Shown here: positions 55,940 to 64,000 of the stretch, one piece after another
Layout: the number at the start of each line of letters is the position of its first letter
How positions within the stretch are numbered: position 1 is the stretch's first letter
DNA from: Diospyros lotus
Taxonomy: Eukaryota > Streptophyta > Magnoliopsida > Ericales > Ebenaceae
Length of the DNA: 64,000 nucleotides
Reading direction: 5' to 3'
NCBI RefSeq assembly: GCF_014633365.1
Contig: NC_068338.1
Coordinates: forward strand, 20,408,616-20,472,615
Notes under the pieces: generated by a model
The model's database searches: none
The model's input: the letters and a program-made list of their open reading frames with translations, nothing else
What the model was told of the DNA's origin: nothing
Program-made: the position numbers and the translations under genes

Positions 55940-56752
55940 AAGAGTGCGTTTGATTGCAAGGGTGGAATTTGAGTGGGAAAAAAATGAATTCCTAGAAATT
56001 GAAAATTTAAGCTGTTTGATTGGTATAATTTTTTACCTAGAAAATGATGTTATTTTTCATCTTTTAGTGTTTGATTGATAATATTTTCCATAGAATTAGA
56101 TCATTTTACTGGCATTTCGTGTTTGATAGGCATTATTTTTCATGAAAAATGACACATTTTTCATGGAATTCAATGGTGAAAATGTATTAAAAAATATTAA
56201 ATCTTGTACAAAAAAATTAAAATAATAACGTATTTTAAAATAATTAAATTATTTTCTCAAAGAAATAAAACTACAAAATTATTTTTGTTTTGTTTTTCAA
56301 AAAAATAATTTATACGTAATTTTGGCATATTTTCTTTTTATACATTTATATTTATTAATTATTAAAAATATAAAATAATTTACAAACCCTCCCCCATCCA
56401 CCTTCCCTTCTCCCTCATCCCCAACTGTCGCCCACCCACTGTCCTTCTCAATTGTCAGGAAAATTCCATCTCCTCCCCCAAAGAATTTGATTTCCATGGT
56501 TTGAACGAAAATGACCTCACGTGACCATTAATGGGAAAGTGAGTTCCCTAGAAAAAAAAATGCTATCAAACAATGCAAAAGTTGGAAATTGGGTAGAAAA
56601 ATTACATTTTCCTTGGAAAATTTGGGCTATCAAACGCGCCCTAAGATGAAATTTGAATTCCATGAAAAAAAAAATTGTTTGATGGATTTTCTTGGAATTT
56701 GGATGGAAAATAAATTTCACTCTCATTTTCCACCCCTATCAAACGCACTCTT
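55940..56752. mobile_element. Tourist/Harbinger-like element with nested relatives
   Basis: The outer ends are inverted: TAAGAGTGCGTTTGAT on the left and ATCAAACGCACTCTTA on the right. Further copies of the same end motif lie just outside (GGGTGCGTTTGATGG at 55698; GGGTGTGTTTGATTGG at 55860) and inside (ATCAAACGCGCCCTA at 56629-56643), so related elements have inserted into one another. TAA/TTA at the ends fits a Harbinger-type target, but the nesting blurs the borders. Confidence 0.5.
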
Positions 56753-59137
56753 AATTTATACTAAGTAACGTTGATATAACAATTTAAATATAATGATTAT
56801 GAGAGACTCACTCATTTAATTCTTTTAATATAACAACTTGATAGAGTAAATTTCACATCATTATATTTAAATTATCACATCAGAATTATTTCGTATAAAT
56901 TAAATAACATTGTTTAAAAAATCAAAACTCTATCTATTTATATATATATATGTATAGCTAGATATATTATATATATATATATATATTTTATATCATCATC
57001 GATGTGTTGAAGGGTCTCTGGAGACATTTCAACCCATAGGGTCATGACCCACATATGAAGGCCCAAGCTCAGAAAATTCATGTGAGTTGAAAACAAGTAG
57101 TCGGAAAAAATTCAGCAGATCCTATGAGTTGAAGGGTCTTTTGGAGACTCTCTCGAATCCCGTAAAGGGAGGAGGAAGGAAAAATCAGCTCTCTTGCTAG
57201 ATATTTTTAATAAAAAAATTATTATTAATATATCATTGTATACATCTTAGATTACATAATGATGTATTAATGTCTAAAATATCCTCATCTAAGGGGTATT
57301 TATGTCATTTATATATCTTATGTAACCCAACGTGTACATAAATGATATACAAATAACATGACCTTTTTTAATAAATAAACAAACGTAAATGAATAATTTT
57401 AAAAATTCCTTCAAAAATCTTGCAAAAGATAAGACTTATTTATAAAAAATTCAAATTTTAGCACAATTCAAAGTATCAATAATATTTATCACCAACTCTC
57501 AATCTTCTCTATTAAATAGGTAACACCTTATTCTAAAAAAGATAAATCTCTAATATTAATTCAAAAATTTTATAACAATGCGCTTCCATCTCAAATGTTT
57601 GAGTTAAATATTAAAGTACTTAAGCAAAGAATGTCTTAAACATTTTGCCAATTTGTGTCTTGTAACATTCTAATGGTCCGGAGACGAGAGTAATCTTTCC
57701 AATGTCATGAATAGAAAGCATATTCATATTAACACTCAATAAATTAAAACATAACATGTTCATCTTTAAGAATAATTTAGATGATAGTAATAACCAATAC
57801 TTCTTAATAAATATAAAATTATTATATTTAATTTATTGTTTCCAGAGATTATAAATTATAATTTATTTCATAACCTTTGGTTGTTAGATTTTAAATATTG
57901 ATTATAGTTTTAATCATTTTAATAATTTAAACAAGAATTTTGATACATAACAAACGATAATAAAATTTTATGATTAAAGGAATAGTTAAATCTTGAAATT
58001 AAAAAAATTTGCTAAAAGTCACTTCCGTCTAATCCAAACGTTATTAACCATGAAAGCATTTAACTATATTTTGAAATTAAAAAGTACTTTGCTTCAATCA
58101 GCTTCCTAAGCACATAAAACAATACTTAAAACTCTTTTAGGTGATGCAACTACCAAATCATACTCCCTAACTGATTGAATTGATTGGAGAAATAAAAACG
58201 AACCAAATTAATTGATTAATTTAAAAAAATTAAACTTAAAACTATATATACCGAATCAAACCAATTAAACTAAAAAAATCAACATAATCAATAAAAACAC
58301 ACAAAACCAAAAAAACAATGTCATTTTATAGATATCAAAATAACATTATTTTAAAATTTAATCGATTCGATTAGTTCTATTCTTCCAATAAAAAAACCGA
58401 ATTGAAAACTGAAAACCGAATTTTTGAGAAAAACTAACCTACCAAACCAATGCAAGAAAAAAATCAAAATGAACCAACAAGTTTCGTCAGTTCAGTTCGA
58501 TTAGTTCGGGTAAACCGTAAACCGAACTTATGTTATTCTCTAAATAGTCCCTGCAGAAGGGTTAAAGAAGGAAAGCTATATTTTTTCATAATTTTAATAA
58601 CCACACTAGCATCTGTGCTTTCATTCACAGATATAACTAACACAGAACAACCTTACAATAACTACCAAGACTCACTCTTTAAAGCGACCAACCTCCAAGC
58701 AACTTTGTCGTAACAGTGATTGTTTGCAATCTCTCACAATGACAACAGTAGTTTTATATTGAAACAATATGTAGAATAAAACCCAAAAAACAAAGTTCTT
58801 ATAGGCACGTAATAAAAATAAATATGCATAAAACCTTTTATTTCTTCTTCTCCTTTTCTTTTTCCATGGCCTTGGTTTCTTTCTATATTGGAAGCAAGAA
58901 AAGATGAACCATGTAAAAGAAGCAGGAAAAAGAATTCACAGAGACAAGCAGTAAAGCAAAAACTAGAAGATAATATCCAACAAACAGTAAACTGAATTGA
59001 AGCCACCTATAAGGGAAATGGAAATCTCTATCTCCACTTGCACTCTACTCACATATTTACTAAACCTAACTGAAGATTGAGTTCATCAGAAAGGCGCATA
59101 ACAGAAAAGCAAAGCAAAGGCAGCAGTAGAGACAAAC
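56753..59137. other. Intergenic AT-rich DNA and RING gene 3' region
   Basis: A TA microsatellite lies at 56940-56990, with a GGGTCTCTGGAGAC/GGGTCTTTTGGAGAC imperfect repeat at about 57012-57150. The bases just below 59138 must hold the 3' UTR of the minus-strand RING gene; minus-strand AATAAA matches occur near 58838. Confidence 0.45.
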
Positions 59138-60133
59138 TTATGAGTAATTGAAAGGCCATCCAGGGTAATTCATCCCATTGTTGCTCTCTTCATAGCTTGG
59201 CGTGGAGCCACTCCCGCCACTTTCAGCATAGTGAGAATTGTTTTGGTTGGATGACCGAAAAGGCCACAGAAATGAAAATGGATTCCTCCTGCCCGGGTTC
59301 GAGCCATTGTCCTCCCTGTGGCTGCTGTTACTCCCGGCACTGCTGCTTCCATTGCCACCGCTTGATCTGCGATGACCATGACTACGAGCACCAGTAGAAG
59401 CAGGTGGGGGCAGCTCAAGGCGGCAGACGGGACACGAGTTATGCTGAACCAACCAAGGAACTATACAATCGGAATGGTAGATATGTTTGCACGGCATCAG
59501 CCTTGCTTCACATCCCAATTCAAATTTATCTTTACAGACTGGACAGTGGGAATCAGTGTTCAGATGCCTCTGGGTGATCGTGATAGTTGGCATAGCCTCA
59601 ATGGATGACTGAGGAGCTGGCGGTGGACCCTGCCTCTCATTCATGGTAAGTTGTTGAATCAACTCTTCAAATGCCGGTCCTGTGAAAAATTCACCAAAAT
59701 TTGCCCGTCTCTGCCCCGTTCTAGGACTGGTATTGAAGAAGAAATCGAAGGCATCGTTATCAGACATCCTAACAGGGACTTGGCCGTGGAACATCAACCA
59801 CGGACCAGAGCCAAAACCCATATTCTGCTCGGGAACCAGACCAGATCTTGCTCTAATATCAAAGTTCGTATTTCTTCCTTCCATCCGCTGCCTCATAAAA
59901 TCTGCAAAAGCATTCATAATTCTGAACCCGGGGTCGGAGAATGGTTCCCCATATCCCAAGTCAGGATTACGTTCAGAATGCATTCCAAATAAATCAGGCT
60001 CCCCTGTGCCTGCCAGCTCATTGAGTTCTTCCAAAAAATCCCCTTGGCAATGTGGGCAAACCAAGCTATGACCCCGAAGCTTAACTCGTCGATTGCATTG
60101 GTGACACCAATGTGTGTTTCTGCCAGTTGACAT
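59138..60133 (-). CDS. RING-H2 E3 ubiquitin ligase with N-terminal zinc ribbon (RHC1A-like)
   Basis: This intronless gene encodes 331 residues. The N-terminus (CHQC at residues 10-13 and CPHC at 26-29) is a zinc-ribbon pair seen in plant RHC1A/RDUF-type ligases. The RING-H2 domain is C197, C200, C215, H217, H220, C223, C234, C237, the complete C3H2C3 set, with CPVCKDKFELG, PCKHIYHSDC and PWLVQHNSCPVC. The middle has FDFFFN, and the C-terminal 90 residues are Ser/Gly/Asn-rich, RRNPFSFLWPF then YPGWPFNYS, and probably disordered. RING-H2 proteins bind an E2 enzyme and pass ubiquitin to a substrate; the substrate is unknown. I start at ATG 60133 (MSTGRNTHWC), where family members begin; an in-frame ATG at 60157 would add MRGLKIQK. 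No breaks are seen. Confidence 0.95.
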   Translation of the reverse strand: MSTGRNTHWCHQCNRRVKLRGHSLVCPHCQGDFLEELNELAGTGEPDLFGMHSERNPDLGYGEPFSDPGFRIMNAFADFMRQRMEGRNTNFDIRARSGLVPEQNMGFGSGPWLMFHGQVPVRMSDNDAFDFFFNTSPRTGQRRANFGEFFTGPAFEELIQQLTMNERQGPPPAPQSSIEAMPTITITQRHLNTDSHCPVCKDKFELGCEARLMPCKHIYHSDCIVPWLVQHNSCPVCRLELPPPASTGARSHGHRRSSGGNGSSSAGSNSSHREDNGSNPGRRNPFSFLWPFRSSNQNNSHYAESGGSGSTPSYEESNNGMNYPGWPFNYS

Positions 60134-61390
60134 TTTTTGTATTTTCAGGCCTCTCAAGACAAACCTTGAACCTCAAGACGAAATACAAACCTTGTACCTC
60201 TAGCTGAAGACCTGATTCTGCAACCAAAGGCTCAGAGTTCAGAGATAACAAATGGGCAAATGACAGAAATCATAGTTCAAAGGGTTGGGATTGTCCCATT
60301 AAAACCTACAGTAAAGTGCCAAGGTTATGATCAACAGAACCTGAGTGTTTCTAGGTCACCCACAATTTTAAAACCAAAACTATTGCACTAGTAATCACAG
60401 CACCCACGACTTGAATAGAAAATCAAAGCACTTAAGGCATTCTAGTGATTGGAATACAAGTTTTGAACAATTGCATAGCATGAAAACTTAATAATTAAAT
60501 AAACGCAGCATCTGATTCACATAAATCACTTGTAAAACTGCTACAACAAATGAATTATCAGGAACAAAATATGAAAGCCCATTAACAAACATATTGCTGT
60601 TTCATGCAGATATATACAAAAAAAAATAAAAAATCAAAGGAAGCAAACTCATTATCATCATCAATTGCCACTAAAGCAAACTATGGGTTTAAAAAGAAAG
60701 GAAAAAAATCCCTGAAAATTGAAGACAAACCACGAGTGAAGTACAACTGAAGTATAAAAGTCCAGAACACCCAAAAAATGAAGGGGGAAAAAAAAAAACA
60801 GCCAGGTTGACAAAACAAACCACAAAGCTACTGATTCTGTGAAAACTGTGATCAGCAACTGATGCACCCGCCATTGGAAAGAACCGTCGGCAAGACCAAA
60901 TGCATAAGCCACTGAATGAAAAAAAAAAAATATATATATATATATATAATAATAATCATAAAAACACAAATAGATACATCTGAATCAAGCCTAAAAAAGT
61001 GAAACAGCTGCAGTACGATCCTAAAGATCGGAATCGCAAAAAACACGATTAGGGTTCCCAAGGACAACGTGATTCAACAAAAATGAACCCTATCCAAAAC
61101 TTCCAAAAGGCGGAAACAATTGGACAAACCTCATCCGCATCTACACACGGATCTGTCATCTGTGCACGCCCGGATTAAAAGGTAAAACGAACACTAAGAT
61201 AAGACACAGATTTAGAAATCATCCGTAACAGTAGAGAAAATCAAATCCCCAAGTGAAGTAGCAGAAATAAACGAGAGACGGATCGAAAATTGAGGAATCG
61301 ATATGGAAGAGGATCCAAGTCAACCGACCTACGAGGCAGCAAGACGCATGGTGCGGACTTCAAAAGGGTGCCAGAGAAATCCTATCCTTT

Positions 61391-61427
<37 letters not shown>

Positions 61428-61530
61428 CGGAAAGTACAAAGAAGGGATGGAAATAGAGAGTGCGGAAGGAGCAGTATCAGGGTGGATTGAATCGGGGAGA
61501 GCTGATGCCAGCATGCTATGCCGTATGCAA
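60134..61530 (-). promoter_or_regulatory. RING gene 5' UTR and promoter region with CT microsatellite
   Basis: No other gene is visible upstream. A pure GA run at 61392-61425 reads as CT on the coding strand, a common feature of plant 5' UTRs and core promoters. A 5' UTR intron is likely, because the first ATG of the frame is more than 1 kb from the CT tract, but I cannot fix its borders. A TA microsatellite lies at 60930-60948. Confidence 0.4.
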
Positions 61531-61600
61531 GCAAAATTAAATTAAATTAAATATATTTAAAAAATACTTTTATCAATTAATGATGATTGCGTCGTCGTTT

Positions 61601-62280
61601 TTATAATATTTTATAAATTAATATAATTATTTTAAAATTAGAGCATCTGTAGAGGAAAATAAAAAAAAAAAAAGGAATTCTAATAGACATGTTGGGGGTT
61701 CTAGAAGATATCGTCTATTTTAATTCTTCAACTTGTAGGTTTTTTTATTTTTTTTATTTTGATATTCAAATTTTTTATTATTTTAAAATATTCTTAAATT
61801 TGTAATCTTTAAAATTTTTAATTATTTTAATTATATTTTTAAATTCATTATTCTCATTAAATTTATCAAATTATTGTGTACGGTTAATTTGAAATTATAT
61901 AATTTATAGGTGTAACTAAAATAATAAAAAATTTAAAATTATAATATTTTATAAATTAATAAAATTATTTTAAAATTAGAGCATCTATAGAGAAAAAAAA
62001 AAAATTCAAATAGACATGTTAGGGCTTCTAGAAGATATTGTGATTGGACCAAATACATATTTTAACTTTTAAATTTGTATATTTTTTTTATTTAAATATT
62101 TAAGTTTTTTATTATTTTAAAAATACCCATAAATTTGTATTTTTGAATCAATTACACTCCTAAACTTTTTATTATTTCAATTATATTTTTCAATTTATTG
62201 TTCTCAACAAATTTATCGAATTGATATATGTAATTGACTGAAAATTATATAATTTATGTATATAATTAAAATAATAAAAA
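61601..62280 (+). repeat. Tandem direct duplication, period about 337 bases
   Basis: ATAATATTTTATAAATTAAT, then AATTAGAGCATCTRTAGAG and ATAGACATGTTRGGG, then TTCTAGAAGATAT occur at 61605-61720 and again at 61941-62040. The poly-A tract between them varies in length. The whole duplicated region is very AT-rich and non-coding. Confidence 0.75.
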
Positions 62281-63392
62281 ATTTAAAAATATAGTTGACT
62301 TGAAATTACGTAGCTCAATGGTATATTTAAAATAATAAAAAAATAAATATTTAAATAAAAAAAACATACTAAGACTAAAATATGTGTTTAACCTGATCTG
62401 ATGACTATTTTTTCATTTTTTAAATGTTTTGAGTCTTCCTTTCATTTTCTACCACAATGGCTTCATCTTTAAAGGGATCATCAATCTTCTACATAAATAC
62501 AAAACCCTTTTGGCCTTTGGTGTAAAAGTATACTCTTTTTAATTATTCTAGAACAAACTCACCTACCCCCACTTTGAATTAATATAAATTTACTTAAAAT
62601 ACACTAATACCCTATAATTTAAAAAAATTAAATAAAATAGGCTAAAATGAGTAAAGGTATAGGTGTGGATGATATTATTGTAAAATTTAAAAAGCCAAAT
62701 TATTCTAAAAAGAAAAGGAAAATATATCCATTTTATGATCTTAATTAATTATTTAAAAATAATGTGGGGATATGGGAGATGTTTCTTGTAAAACTAAGCA
62801 ATTAATGTGTGACTGCCCATATACCAAGCAACTATAAATTAAATTATCTTTTATTTGTGTGTTTTAAGAATGTTTAACAATTACAAGAAGAATTAAATAA
62901 GAAATAAAATTATATTCATGGAGTTTGAGAAATTACAAAGATCTTTTTTTTTTTTAAATTTAAAAGTTGTTTCAATCAATACATCTATCCTTAAACAAGA
63001 TTTGTTACCTTCTTTTTGTATATAAACAACGTAATTTTCATTAAAAATCTATCTCTCTTTTTCTATGATAATAACAATAGAGGTTTTCATAGTATATATA
63101 TATATATATATTTTTTTTTTTCATAAGTCTATAATGTCATTTTAAAAAAAGAATAAGAATCAAAGTTGTTGTTAAAATACAACAATCGAAACTTATTTAT
63201 TTCAAACAAACTCAATAGAATTTGATAAGGCCAAGCAAAAGAACAAAGTCTACTCAGAAAGGGTCACCTCAATGAGAGGTCTCGCGAAATGGTGGCTCCA
63301 GAGGGAAAGGGTCTTTGGGTGTGAGAATTAGCGAAAGGGCTCTAGGAGAAGTTGTGCGGAAGGGTCTTTTGAAGGGTCTCTAGTTGGTCTGG
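62281..63392. other. AT-rich intergenic DNA
   Basis: No gene is seen. A TA run with poly-T lies at 63093-63120. From about 63240 the composition becomes more balanced. Confidence 0.45.
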
Positions 63393-63627
63393 GTCTTCCA
63401 CAACCTATAAGACAATAGACAGGCATAAGGCATACAGAGTTTTCTCTCGTGCGAGCCCTCCAATGCCTAAGTTAGACTTGGTCATGTTGTCGAAGGATGC
63501 AGGTGTTGGTCTTGAGTCTTCCAAACTACAAAAATAATAGACAGTTAGAAGGCATGCAAGAATTTTTCTCTTGCCAACCCTCCGATACCTAAGTCAAACT
63601 TGGTCATGCTACCGAATGATGCAAGTG
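63393..63627 (+). repeat. Tandem duplication, two units of about 112 bases
   Basis: The unit GTCTTCC, AATAGACAG, AAGGCAT, CCCTCC, CCTAAGT, CTTGGTCATG occurs at 63393-63505 and again at 63516-63627 (period 123), with about 20% divergence. No coding sense is seen in either strand. Confidence 0.7.
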
Positions 63628-64000
63628 CAATGTAAATGAGTGTCGAATGGCGTTTCCCAAAAATTGAAAGGTCTTCAGAAAAGTATGTGCCAAAGAGTCG
63701 AAGGACTGAGACACGTGGCACGACCTTTCAAGTAAGGGTGTTTGACTGTTCTTGAGTTAGGCTTCGAGAGGACTTTGGTAGGCCAAGCTTTTGGGGAAGC
63801 TAGTCCTCGAAAGATTTTCGAAAGACTACCTAAGTCTTTAGAAAAATTATTCCTCAAGGGATCTTCGAAAAACTTCTTCAGGTTTTTAAGGAACGAGACC
63901 CTCATGAAAAAAAACTAACTTCTTCAGGCAATATTACCTAGAATTAAATTCTAGGTAATGCAATCAAACACACTTTTAATTTTTTCATGAAAAAATATGT
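63628..64000. other. Intergenic DNA to the right edge
   Basis: A minus-strand frame (63675-63905) built of imperfect TCGAAAGA/CTTCGAAAA words has no domain. Near 63954-63975 TAATGCAATCAAACACACTTT resembles the end motif of the Tourist-like elements at 55700-56752. Confidence 0.4.

Noticed and set aside
59372..60071. Plus-strand open frames under the RING gene
   Set aside because: They are antisense to a clear, complete RING-H2 coding sequence.
1..64000. CRISPR arrays, operons or bacterial mobile elements
   Set aside because: The sequence is plant nuclear DNA. All the spaced repeats seen are transposon ends, microsatellites or local duplications.

Overview
This is nuclear DNA from a flowering plant, most likely a woody eudicot. 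Its genes have many introns, its intergenic DNA is AT-rich, and it carries plant transposon families (a Cassandra TRIM, Ty3/gypsy chromoviruses, hAT, Mutator-like and an Au-type SINE). Three real plant genes are visible.

Layout: (1) 470-1826, minus strand: the 5' six exons of the plastid MEP-pathway kinase gene ispE (CDPMEK); the rest lies beyond the left edge. (2) 3728-4997: an unusual retroelement composite with three 226-bp Cassandra LTRs, each carrying 5S rRNA-derived sequence. One LTR is inverted and sits directly downstream of a Ty3/gypsy integrase C-terminus. (3) 7660-13236: a hAT element, a 2.4-kb solo LTR and a 479-bp solo LTR, each with a perfect target-site duplication. (4) 14071-15991: a broken FAR1/FRS (Mutator-transposase-derived) pseudogene. 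(5) 20141-21946: a foldback Mutator-like element with a perfect 9-bp duplication, ending about 230 bp before the next start codon. (6) 22176-48075, plus strand: a 14-exon gene for a probable plastid aromatic amino acid permease (Trp_Tyr_perm/HAAAP family). The exons join to an uninterrupted 515-codon frame over 26 kb. Intron 12 alone is 14 kb and holds a gypsy solo LTR with a hAT inside it, gypsy gag and integrase remnants, and a full-length decayed chromovirus. (7) 48888-56752: MITEs and AT-rich DNA. (8) 59138-60133, minus strand: an intronless RING-H2 E3 ubiquitin ligase with an N-terminal zinc ribbon. (9) 61600-64000: AT-rich DNA with two local duplications.

The three genes do not form a pathway. 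IspE and the permease are both probably plastid-targeted but belong to separate processes (isoprenoid precursors; aromatic amino acid transport). The strongest candidate for something new is the Cassandra/gypsy composite, because the autonomous partner that mobilises Cassandra is, to my knowledge, not settled. Splice sites, target-site duplications and reading frames were worked out by hand from the sequence; no database search or expression data were available.
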